Assembly (NCBI GenBank): GCA_973895155.1
Contig: OZ316891.1
Span: forward strand, 4,278,001 to 4,342,000
Reading direction: 5' to 3'
From: Marsupella aquatica
Taxonomy: Eukaryota > Marchantiophyta
Length of the DNA stretch: 64,000 nt
Notes under the pieces: generated by a model
Seen by the model: only the letters and a program-made list of their open reading frames with translations
Told to the model about the DNA's origin: nothing
Databases searched by the model: none
Translations under genes and position numbers: made by a program
In this document: positions 1-9,297 of the stretch, piece after piece
Numbering within the stretch: position 1 is the first letter of the stretch
Layout of the letters: every line of letters begins with the position of its first letter

Positions 1-460
1 ATGAGGGGAAACTCACCAAAGTGGGTAGTGCTGCACGGGGCTGACCAACCCGGTTCACCACTGCCAATGGGGAGCAATCATCGTGACGCACCAATTGTGC
101 ATGCCGTCCAACATCCAAAATGCGGTCCACAGTGAGCCCAACAGGCCGCACAATGTGCTGATATGCCCTCCGCAAAACCTCAAGCGGCATCAAGTTGGTC
201 CACCATAATCGTGGACGATGTGCTGTCGATCCAACACTAGCAACATCTAAAAAAACAGCAGGTCCTAACTAGGACCTCACTTGGTGCATACTAGCCACCA
301 TCTGTGACCAAGTATCACCCAACAAGGGAACATTCTCTAGAATGTAGGCAGGAGAGACATGCTGCTACACCTGTAAAAACCTCATGACACGCAGCATCTC
401 CCAAAACATGTGAGAACGATGGTCTTTGAGACCAGATCCTGTCCCAGGGAAAGCAGCTGT
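1..460 (-). pseudogene. C5 cytosine DNA methyltransferase, C-terminal part, retroelement-borne (decayed)
   Basis: Read on the minus strand from about 460 down to 1, one frame gives a segment with SGLKDHRS, then MFWEMLRVM, then YILENV (about 326-346). YILENV is the ENV motif VI of C5 cytosine methyltransferases. It is followed by HRPRLWWTN (about 195-221), which fits the target-recognition/motif VIII region. The frame is broken by two in-frame TAG codons (plus-strand 365-367 and 269-271), so it is a degraded copy. It continues off the left edge. Motifs I and IV of the same enzyme lie at 1081-1430 on the opposite strand, inside an inverted block. C5 methyltransferases transfer a methyl group from AdoMet to cytosine; inside a retroelement the enzyme could methylate element or host DNA. 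The family call rests on motif order and is fairly secure. Activity of this copy is excluded by the stops. Confidence 0.75.
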
Positions 461-479
461 CCAGGGCTTGGGCTTGAAG

Positions 480-1010
480 AAGGCTGAGGTGGCGCCTTGC
501 CCATTTCAGATTCATACATCTCTTGGTGTCCAAGAGAAGGCACAGCACATGATGCGAGACAACCTTAGTGTGAGGTTAAATCCCCACCGCACTGGAGATG
601 ACTCTACCTTGAAGGTGAAAGCCGTTGTCACACCTGTAGAGTCTTATGATGTTTTGGTAGGGAGAGCCGTACTCTACCCCATGGGCTTTGTGTTAGATTA
701 CTGGCAAGAAACTGTTCACTATCGACCAAGATGGCAGTCTGGTGATGGTAGGAAGTGTGAGTTACCAGTCCACTACTTTCTGCGTCGGACTGAGCCGTCA
801 CCAGAGCAGATGATTAGTTTGTCAGCTTGTGCTGGAGCTATCACCTGGCCAGGTGATCTCTTGGAGGGTAATGCCCATGCTGCAGACATCCCCGTAGCAG
901 AGCAATTGCACGACTCCTCAGGTAACCGCAGCATTCCCATTGTCCCACAGGTATGGGGTTCCACTCCTGAGTTACAGCAGCATGCTGATTCATATATACA
1001 GGTAGCATGA
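480..1010 (+). pseudogene. Retropepsin C-terminal half in an inverted block (decayed)
   Basis: The plus-strand frame contains SYDVLVG..AVLYPMGF followed by VHYRPRWQSGDGRK. This resembles the C-terminal half of a retroelement aspartic protease (the hydrophobic-LVG segment) and the linker after it. The N-terminal half with the catalytic DSGA lies on the minus strand at 1430-1945. The two halves are therefore in opposite orientation, although they should be contiguous in one gag-pro polyprotein. The frame is open to a TGA at 1008-1010 and then continues as methyltransferase sequence in the same frame, so the TGA is probably a nonsense mutation. There is no sign of host function. Confidence 0.65.
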
Positions 1011-1430
1011 TGTGCACCATTTTCCCCTTTAGCGGAGCCACCTGTGGTAGATGGCATTCCCAGGTTGATCACTGTGTCCCCGATGGACATCGCTCCCATT
1101 TTGTGGACATACCCTACTGAGGGTATTCGCTTGTTGGAATTGTTTGGTGGCATGAGCACTGGTTTAGCTGCTATCTTACATGTTGGCATTAGAGTGTAGC
1201 AGTATCTCTATGTGGAGCGCAATGACACAGCCCAACGTGTCTCATTGCGTCATGTTGCTCAGTTACATCAGTAGTTCCCTGATTTGTTGCCTCTATCAGC
1301 TATCAGAGGTTATCAACACGCTTTGCCAATAAACATCTCACTTTTGGGGGCACCGGATTTAGTAAGCATTGGTGCGATTCACCTTGTTATTGCTGGTTGG
1401 CCATGCCAGGGCCATTCCTCTGCTAGCATG
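1011..1430 (+). pseudogene. C5 cytosine DNA methyltransferase, N-terminal part (motifs I-IV), inverted block
   Basis: In the same frame as the preceding protease segment, the plus strand reads GIRLLELFGGMSTGLAA (AdoMet-binding motif I), then VERNDTA (motif II-like acidic strand end), and later LVIAGWPCQGHSSA. The last carries the catalytic Pro-Cys-Gln of motif IV. These are the first four signatures of C5 cytosine methyltransferases in correct order and spacing. Two TAG codons (1197-1199 and 1272-1274) and the upstream TGA interrupt the frame. Homology stops at about 1425-1430, where the strand of the element switches. The missing motifs VI and VIII are found at 1-460 on the other strand. Methyltransferases captured by LTR retroelements have been reported in some streptophyte algae and dinoflagellates; whether this belongs to the same lineage cannot be told here. 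Confidence 0.78.
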
Positions 1431-1945
1431 AGAGGTTGTGCACCTGAATCCAACAATACACGGGGTGGCACATACACTGTGCCACTAGGGCCAACCAATG
1501 TAAAAACACCAGCACGGTTGTCCACCACAACCACACCGGGAGTCACAGCACTCCGATCAATGGCTGGTCTAGCAGGGAGCTCACTCAATCGAGTAGCAGA
1601 AGCTTGCCAAGAAGTCTTAGCATCTCTCAACAAAGAATGGCTGGACCATGTGGCATTGGGGCCAACCGATGGACTAGCTGTGTCACAGCTAGATGCCAAA
1701 ACTGCTCCAGTATCATACAATGCAGCTGCCTGGCGCAACACATCCGCAACAGGAACTCCAAGAGAAGATAATTGAGTAGAAGAAAACAATAGAACCTGAC
1801 ACAAGGCTCTAGCCGCCCCCAACGCTGGGCTAGTGACCATGTCAGAATCAATGTTGGGTGGTCCCATGTGACCACGAGAGTGGACAGAAGGTCCACTACT
1901 GTCAACAATGGGTGCCATAGTAGAAGTCCGTGCAGTATCCATCAA
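1431..1945 (-). pseudogene. Retropepsin N-terminal half with catalytic DSGA
   Basis: The minus-strand frame runs through SGTVYVPPRVLLDSGAQPLML, in which LLDSGA is the active-site signature of aspartic retropepsins (about 1439-1454). Upstream residues are low-complexity linker between gag and protease. After QPLML the frame reads only the antisense of the methyltransferase PCQ region, which marks the inversion junction. The segment lies downstream of the gag zinc-knuckle region in the same orientation, as expected for gag-pro. It is a fragment; the intervening stretch to 2158 is open to linker-like sequence without recognisable domains. Confidence 0.65.
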
Positions 1946-2158
1946 TGTAACACTCTATGGTAATCTCTGTTGCTGGCCTCCCCTCGTTGTGGATCCAGCT
2001 CCACGGCAGCACCTTGTGGCTCAACAACCCTAGCCACTACTCTAGTGACAGCTGCACCACTGTCTAATTGTGCAACACCACACATGTAATCCAAGTCACT
2101 CAATCCAAGAGCAATCTATGAACTATCCATGGTGCGGGAACTAGAGGCCTCACCGTTG

Positions 2159-2515
2159 CTAGGGGCCCGCAATGCCAAAGGCTGCTGCCAACTGTTTCTC
2201 CAACTCTTGGATCCTGGTGGCTACTGCAGGATTGGTGGTCTGTGCACCGGCTACAGGGACTACCCTGTCACCTCCACGACCAGGGCGGGGGCCTCCATGA
2301 CCTCTAGGAGGAACTCTCCTACGGGCAGCACCAAAACGCATCTCTAGATGCAGCTCAAAACACCTGTCAACAGTATGCTCATCTTGGTGACAATGGTCAC
2401 AACGCCTAAGATCAGGTTGTCTAGGGGCAACTCCGCCCGGCTTTGCACGTGGTGGACCCTTCTGATCAGGGCAATCACGTTGGTTATGAGGTCCCTTACA
2501 GCTCCAACACTCCAC
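2159..2515 (-). pseudogene. Gag nucleocapsid with two zinc knuckles
   Basis: The 118-residue minus-strand frame contains CDHCHQDEHTVDRC, a canonical CX2CX4HX4C zinc knuckle. Just before it is CWSCKGPHNQRDC, which has one residue fewer between the second Cys and the His (CX2CX3HX4C). A Gly/Arg-rich basic stretch follows, and the ATRIQELEKQLAAAF helix is the end of the recognisable part. Paired CCHC knuckles followed by a retropepsin are the normal order of an LTR-element gag-pro. The segment is separated from the upstream gag part by a MITE-like insertion (about 2564-2809). Confidence 0.75.
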
Positions 2516-2563
2516 CTGAGTGGCATAAGAGGGCTAAAAGGGACGTTGGGGTGTTGCTGCCTC

Positions 2564-2809
2564 GGGGGGGTCACTTCCATGGAAGTGGCATATCATGTGC
2601 GACGAAGTATAGGGCCATTTAAATAGTTTTGGCGGAAGACTTATTAAGCCTTCTATGGAAATATAGGGTTGTTTAATTGCAAAATGCATACGTGTCATCA
2701 CATGATTGGTGTCGTACAATTTTCTAGAAAGTGACTTAGGGGGGTCATAAATGACCCAAACCGTCGCACGTGATGTATGACCCTTCATATAGTGACTCCC
2801 CCCCCCCCC
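2564..2809. mobile_element. MITE-like element with about 48-bp terminal inverted repeats inside gag
   Basis: The left end starts with a G run, then GTCACTTCCATGG and TATCATGTGCGACG. The reverse complement of the right end reads GGGGAGTCACT, then TACATCACGTGCGACG. The two ends align over roughly 48 bases with a few mismatches and small gaps. The interior is AT-rich and has no coding potential. The insertion interrupts the retroelement gag between the NRSEEKVV segment and the zinc knuckles. A target-site duplication cannot be defined because both ends abut G/C homopolymers. Confidence 0.55.
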
Positions 2810-3006
2810 GCGAGGCTGTTGCTCTCCTGCCACTAGCAATAGCACCACCGGGAGCATTGGGCTGTGCCCTCCCTGACACATTCCCCAATCGATGTGGCTA
2901 CTGCCCACCAGATGGACTAGCAGCACTGCCTCCAGGGGACTCCTTGCCAAATCCAAGGGTGACAACCTTCTCCTCTGACCGGTTCATGTCAATGGTATCA
3001 ATCAGT
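2810..3006 (-). pseudogene. Gag middle segment, left flank of the 12.2-kb transposon
   Basis: Read on the minus strand the sequence gives RLIDTIDMNRSEEKVVTLG and a Gly/Ser-rich tail. It fits the end of a retrotransposon gag core just before a basic linker. The preceding gag residues (LTLEKVFLLFDIT) are found 12.2 kb away at about 15222-15300, in the same orientation. The transposon therefore split one gag gene. The piece is short, and assignment depends on its match in style and position to the other flank. Confidence 0.6.
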
Positions 3007-3025
3007 CTATTCATTAAAACTGGAA
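3007..3025 (+). repeat. Left terminal inverted repeat
   Basis: This 19-base sequence is the perfect inverted partner of 15203-15221. Similarity weakens immediately outside, apart from a shared TATCA four to seven bases away that probably belongs to the gag target. Inside, the two ends diverge at once. Confidence 0.8.
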
Positions 3026-3896
3026 AATTCTTTGATCTTTGGACATTTAGGCACCAGAAAATATATATTTGGGCACAAGAATTGTATATTTGGGCAGTGG
3101 GAGTTGTACATTTAGGCACCAGATGTTGTACATTTGGGGGATCAAGATTGTACATAGGAGAAAATAAAATATTAATTTGGATTCTAAAGAAAAACATTTG
3201 GGTGATAATAATGTAAAATATGTTGGATAAGAAGTAGAACTTACTTACATTGATTCAATTTGACTAATATAATATAAGTGTCTAGTAAAGCTTCAATATG
3301 AACTCTACCCATATAACTAGTAAAGCTTCAAATAATATGATCTCTACCCATATAACTAGTAAAGCTTCAATATGATCTCTACCCTTAGCTAGCTAAATTA
3401 ACCTTCTACTGAGAGCATTTAATATATTAAATTTGAATGATACCTGGCTTACTATCCATTCAGACAAGTAATTTGTTATATTCTAAGCAACTCGAGTTGA
3501 AACTAAGGTTTACTACTAGACAGTACTAAGAGGCACTCACATCCTATCATGGATATTAAGACTTCATGTAATATATAGTCTGTATTGATATTATAAAGGT
3601 ATCCAAGTCCAATTACTTCCACCTATTCAAACTAGTATCCCAAAATATTATAATAATTAGTTACTTAAATAGATATACTACTTAGTACTAACCAACAGTA
3701 AGTACTAAAGACATGTCTGATTCCAAACTAATTGACATAGACTCCCTCACTCTTACATGTCTAATTCCAAACTAAATGACATAGACTCCCTCACTTTGAC
3801 AGAGTGACTACTTAAAAACATTTGACCTACTCAACAATCCTTTCCATGTAGGTTTTGAGTGTTTTCAAAACATTCTTGGGAATGGTCAAACCTCTA
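3026..3896. repeat. Left subterminal region with short direct repeats
   Basis: Between 3042 and 3160 there are about six copies of a TTGTAYATTTGGG-type motif in direct orientation. Between about 3277 and 3385 a 30-40-base unit containing ATAACTAGTAAAGCTTCAA is repeated three times. A TCTAATTCCAAACTAA.TGACATAGACTCCCTCAC unit is repeated around 3720-3800. Subterminal repeat arrays are common transposase-binding sites in plant DNA transposons; that role is inferred here. No gene is seen. Confidence 0.5.
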
Positions 3897-6750
3897 TCAA
3901 TTATATTTTCTTCTGGCAAATGGTTGACCTTCTGGTAAAATGAGAGCATTGGTGCTGGAATCAGTTCTCCAAATGGACCTTCCGGTTGGAGGGTACCAAG
4001 GTTGTTTCACATGTGCTTTGTATTGATATATTGGAACATTATCTCTCATAGAGAAAAGAAATGCCACTGGTTTTGAGTGACCCTCTATGTCTTTTACCTT
4101 GAAAGTTTTCAAAAACTCTTTGTAAGCTGCAACCTCTTGGATCAACCATGGGACAGGATGAATGCTTTCACACTCCCAAACCTCAGCCATCAACCCCAAG
4201 AGGGTAGAAACCTCCTTGTACTTCACTTGGTTGGATACTTTCGAAAACAATGCATCGACATCCTCATGGGTGTGACCAACCATGAGAAACAACATCTGCA
4301 CTGTTTCAAAAATCCCTCTACTAACAAGCTCACTGCAAAATGCCATCACGTACTGGGTTTTGTTATCTTTCCCTGAATTATCCATTTGCAAGGTCAGGTG
4401 CCTTGGCAATGGTTTGAAAGAGGTAGACGTAGCCTTGGGATCAACACCAAAGTCGTCTTGGTCATCTTCAGCTCCTTGAAATCTAGCAATTGAGACTTTT
4501 TTGGGTTCTAAGTAACCTGCAAGAAATGCTTCAAAGTCCAAAAGAGATTGAAAAATTGGCCTCATTGCAGCCCAATATAATCCTTCAAGGAGGTCTCCAG
4601 ATTTGTCCCCCTTGTAACCCTCCAGATCTCTAAGGCACTTGGCCAATGATGTCACTGTGAAGTCTGCATCTCCCGGCCAAAGCCCAGTGAAACTGAAGTG
4701 AGCATACACTTCGGGATCCCTTCCATGGGTCAACATCCCAGTGAGCGCAATGGGGAGCGGTTGACCACTACCAGACAATGATTTAGGAGTGGGGACCAAC
4801 CTAGGGATCCATGTCTTGGCCTGGTCCATCTTGTCATGTATAATGCAAAGATAGTTTTCAGGATCCTTCTTCGCAAGAACCCTATGAGCATAGTAAACAT
4901 ATCTCCTAGACATTTGCTCACGAAGATGGCGAGCTCTTCTTTCCTCAATCTCTAAACGCTCTTTCTTTCTCTTCTCTCGCATCAACTGATCTTTGAACTC
5001 AGTGCAAAGTGTACACTTTGCAAATGCACTTCCCTTGTGAAAGTCAAAATTCATGAAGGACTCACTCCAGAGTTTATACATAGTGTTTTCACTCACCTTC
5101 ACGTAGCCATCTAATTCCATTTTTGAGTATACCTCCTCAAAAATCTCTTTCTTCGTGAAACAAGATGGAAGTCTGTACTCAACCGTGTCAGTCCCATGAG
5201 ACCCTCCATAGGGAAGATGCGGCATGGGTTCTCCGTTTTGGGTTAGAATGGACTCCAACAAAGCACGAGCATGCAAGGTGCTTCCCCGTGTCTTGTGTGA
5301 ACCCTTGTTTCCGTGGAATCCAACCGTGCAACCTACTTCATATTGATTTTTGTAATCATAATACTTGCCAGTGCTAAATCCATGCATTTTAATAAATGCA
5401 CCCTTGCAAACAAGTCTACTTCTTACAACAAAATATCCTTTTGTCTCCACTTCCTTCTCCCTATAGCCAAAAAGAGTGAGAATGTGACTGGTTTTGTTGT
5501 CGCTTGACATCCCATGGTATTCCCTCATCGCATGTAGGTCTTCTCTCGGCATGCTGAGGCAACACTTCAACTTACAACAACCTTCTCTTTGGATGGAGTC
5601 GATTTCCTCCTCTATGATTTTCAGTATCGCCTGAGACTCCAAGTGCTTCTTCCTTTTTTCATCTGGGTTGACCTTCGTTCTTTTGATGAAATTATAAGGG
5701 CGCTTCAAAAACTCAGTGTCACCTTTCATATCTACCTCTAGATGATCTCGACCATCAATAATTGGTTTCGGAGAAACCTCTTCAATGAGATCCAGAAGAA
5801 AAATACCCCTTGATATCAGCAAAAGTGAATGGACGGCCCACCTAACAAGACCAGACACTCTTGGGGAGATATTTGGGAAAAATAGAGGGTCAATCACGCG
5901 TGTGACAGCAACCCCAATGTGATCTGGTCCAAGAACATCATCATCAATTGCACCTGACTTGAAAGGAACTGTGATGATGCCACCCCCCACTTTGGTCCGA
6001 TTATCCTCAGCATACAATTCCACCTCCTCGGTCATCCAATTAGAACGCGAACTATAATCCTTGAAATTATAATTTGAAAAAATATCCCGTGTGGACAGGT
6101 TGTTTAGCATTTCCTGGGAAGAACTCCTCCGAGTAACATCCTTTAAATTCCATAATACAAATGTGTCCAATGCTTCCTGAACGGTATCGGCTCCATTGTG
6201 AGGAAAGGGTAACATCTCCCTTCCTTGAGAAACTTCACATATTTTTCACACTAATCCTATAAGTGCCAAGTCTTTCATTGTGACAGGTCTCATCGGGATT
6301 TGTCTTGAACACAAATCCACGAGCCACAATCTGATTGCCGATCCAGAGCTCGACTTCATCGCTAGATATAATTGAGTCTCCAAAACTTCCCACCAAAGAT
6401 TTGTATGGTACAAAACCGGGAACCGTATCCTTTGTAGAACAAGAGGCATCCATTTGTGTTGTCGCTGGAGTTGACTGTGACTTCAAATATGCAAAAGAGG
6501 CATCCCAAATAATGCAGGAGTCGACAGCATCAAACAGGGTCCTGATCGGCGGCAAAGGGTAAGGAATTTCCCGTGATCCCTCATAGCACTTCTCAATGAG
6601 AACTCCTATACGATTACTTCCCAAATCAACATTACGCATTGAGTCACCCGGGTCAACCTTGAGGACGGTCCCGCAAGCAACTTCCACTCCGTTGATTATG
6701 AGGCAAACCTTGTCCCCTCGAAAGAAAATCCCCATTTTGAAAACGTGGTC
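3897..6750 (-). pseudogene. DUF7869-like (DDE-like) transposase with three N-terminal repeats
   Basis: The 772-residue frame (3897-6215) ends in a domain with CIIHDKMDQAKTW, LQMDNSGKDNKTQ and LMVGHTHEDVDALFS. This Asp..Asp-N..GHTHEDVD pattern is that of DUF7869 proteins, which look like RNase-H-fold transposase catalytic cores. Upstream the frame continues from 6235 after a one-base slip in an A run (about 6238-6244). Joining across the slip is supported because the interrupted unit matches its neighbours. The N-terminal part holds three related units of the form VELxxxxxxVAxGxxx..LGxxxIxVxV..LP.P..TLxDAxxxxxxW. These resemble the DUF8039-type repeats of plant transposon proteins. A likely splice acceptor before TTTGGACCACG (about 6750) implies 5' exons or a leader in the hairpin-rich region. 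A highly charged helix (KRKKERLEIEERRARHLREQ) precedes the catalytic core. It probably moved this element before the frameshift. Confidence 0.7.
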
Positions 6751-6790
6751 CAAACTGTTGGATGTAGTTACCTCGAGATGATCTCGAGGT

Positions 6791-8116
6791 AAAGTGACTA
6801 CAAAAACAAACCAAAAAACCCAAGTGTAGAAGTTTATCCCACAAAATTGTGTGATAGAGAAAATAAGAAACTCTTCTACCTCGAGACGATCTCGAGGTAG
6901 AAGAGGGACCAAAAACTCCAATATGTAAAAATTCAGAAGTATTTAGCTCGAGACGATCTCGAGGTAAAATATGAAATCTCACTAAATAGCGAATTCAGAT
7001 TCTATACCTTCGACTCTCTACAAACTCAATTATAAGAAGGAAAACCGAATGCACCATTAGAAAGAAGGCAAAAGTGAATAAGTTTGAGGATCAAACTTAT
7101 GACTCGAGATGATCTCGAGCCAAAAAGGACATTGTATTTGACAAAGAAACTATTATGAATAATAAGCCACCCAAAATAAGAACATATAAATGGTTCTAGA
7201 TGATCTAGAAGAATGATTTGGTGCAATTAAGAAAGTAGGCTCCTAGTTTACTTCTAGACACTGAGAAATAGCTTCTAAAAGGCCATCAAATAGAGGGAAA
7301 AGGCTTCCAAATGGATTTTGACCGACACTAGTATAAGCTGAAAAGGTTTGGTTTTCTAAAAGATAGGAGCTCAATTATTTTAGACCTCCTTCAGGGCTTA
7401 AAATGAGAATTTCTCGAAATATCCTAAACACAAACGTAGAGTCCACAGCCCTTGAAAAGAACAACAGAAAGAGATCAGAGCAGAAATCTAGAGCCAAAGA
7501 GAGGGAGAGGGAGAGAGAGCAGAGAGAGGCAGAGGGAGAAACGAGCAAGCAATGACACAAAATGAGAAGAATGACCCGCTGGAGACCAAAGAGAAGCAAT
7601 ATATAAAACCCTGACAGACAAAAAGGCCAATAAGACGGCTTGGTTGTACTTGTGTCACGGCTAAACTCGCGGCAGGGCTGAAGTACGGATAACAATAATG
7701 ACAACACGTGTGATTGTAATAATGACTGTACGCACCCAACAGGTTGCGTGGCAGCCTACCTGAGCCTGCACGAGCCGTGGCACGCTTGGCACGGCCAAGG
7801 CCGACCCCCGAGGGGCTTATAGTGGCTTCAGGGGTTTTGAATTCCCCATTTTCACATTTGCCTCCTCGCCTCTTCGCCTCCTCGCCTCCTCCCGTCCCTT
7901 GCCTCCTTGCTTCTAGATTGTTTCGCGCTCTTGCCTCGAGATCCTTGTATTAGCCTCGAGATTGCAGAGGGTCGAGATTAGGTTTTTTCCTCGAGATTTT
8001 ATAGGGTCAAGATTTTGTGTTTAGGCTTGAGCTTCGATAGGGTCGAGATTTTTTGTTTAGGCTTGAGATTTGTTTTTAAGTTCTCAGCCCGTAGTATGCT
8101 CCTCTCTTCACCAGCC
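6791..8116. promoter_or_regulatory. Divergent control region of the 12.2-kb element
   Basis: This stretch separates the leftward transposase gene from the rightward gene block. It contains five of the palindromes, a GA-rich tract (7495-7545), a CCTCGCCTC-rich tract (about 7846-7920) and a run of TCGAGAT half-sites (7930-8070). No convincing protein is encoded. Given divergent genes on both sides it should hold both promoters; a TATATAAA-like sequence occurs at about 7600. This assignment is inference from gene orientation. Confidence 0.45.
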
Positions 8117-8233
8117 ATGTCGACTGTTGTAGATTTCTCCAAGGAGGACTTCGTTGAGTACAACCTTGCAACCATTGGCGAAGAGCTTCAGACCCATCTA
8201 GACTCAGCCATCAGATCCACCGCACCATTAAAC
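8117..8233 (+). CDS. Candidate first coding exon of the rightward gene block
   Basis: ATG at 8117 opens MSTVVDFSKEDFVEYNLAT and runs to AAC at 8233, where a GTAATT donor follows. Coding style (acidic, no repeats) contrasts with the hairpin-rich sequence downstream, which has short frames only. No domain is recognised. It may be the start of the large protein whose next exon begins near 9298. The phases of those two exons do not match directly, so at least one small exon or a mutation lies between. Confidence 0.4.
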
Positions 8234-9297
8234 GTAATTCATCATCTTTGTTCTGTTCAGGTTTAACTCGAGATCGTCTCGAGCTTCAATTGGTCCACTT
8301 GTTTCTGGATTCCTTGGATGCAGTTGAGGCTCGAGATCATCTCAAGCCTATTGATGTTTTCTACAATACTTTGCTTCAAAAGTTGTGATCTATCAATTGA
8401 TTTTACATTTGATGTAAGTGGCATGAGGCTCAAGATCGTCTCGAGCCAATATGCAATTCCTGCATGTGACCTAGTGAGATTTCTTCAAGTTGGAAACCCT
8501 TATCCTTCAAAAGTGAAACATCATATCCAAAATATCTAAAATTTCCTTCCTCCAGGGACTTCTGTACCCTCCAACTCGTTCTGATCACTGACATCCGAAC
8601 GGGTTTGTGGGTATCAGAAGTCAATGGAGAAAGTGGATTTTAATCATTGATTGAATATGATGTTCATTGTTGAATATGATATTCGGATCACTCGTTTGAC
8701 ATGTTAGGCTCGAGATCGTCTCGAGCCAAATATATCCCTCACCATCTTCCATTATGGTCATTCGTATCCCTTGGCCAATTTCTTCCAGTTGGAAGGACTC
8801 CATGTCGTCTACTTGAATTGCTAATATCCTTTTCATTGTGATCCAAGCTTGCCTTTTGGACCACTTTCTTAGTCCTCCAACTCGTTTGTGAAGATGATAA
8901 ACCACTGAGTTAGAGGGTTTTGAATGTGGTCGAATAGATGACATTGGATCATTCTTGAAAATATTGTTCGTTAAATTTGACTGGTTCATGATATGCAATG
9001 GAATAAAACCTCAACTGATATATATGAGGATCGAGATCATCTCGAGCCCTTGTCTTTTTCTTTTAAACAGATGGTGGCTCGAGATCATCTCGAGTCTATT
9101 GTGTTTCCTAACTATTGTGTTATCTTTTTAGATTTCTTTTGTTTGAAATCTCTTTTTAAATTCCATGGATGAAATGGCATTAGAACATGTTAGACTATTA
9201 AACTTAAAAGGAAGATCGAGATCATCTCGAGCCACCTATTTGTTTCTTGGTTTTGTAGTACATGTTTATGACAATTGCTACATTTTGGCTGTACCAG
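8234..9297. other. Hairpin-rich intronic stretch with a degenerate direct duplication
   Basis: Seven palindromes occur here. Two segments (about 8446-8700 and 8726-8990) are degenerate direct copies of each other. They share ATTTCTTCMAGTTGGAA and CCTCCAACTCGTT at matching distances, and each begins right after a palindrome. Minus-strand frames over the two copies share a FQLEEI motif but show no known domain. A plausible splice acceptor (TGTACCAG) ends the stretch at 9297. Confidence 0.5.

Noticed and set aside
4077-5507. Several plus-strand frames over the transposase
   Set aside because: Antisense shadows of the long minus-strand DUF7869-like frame.
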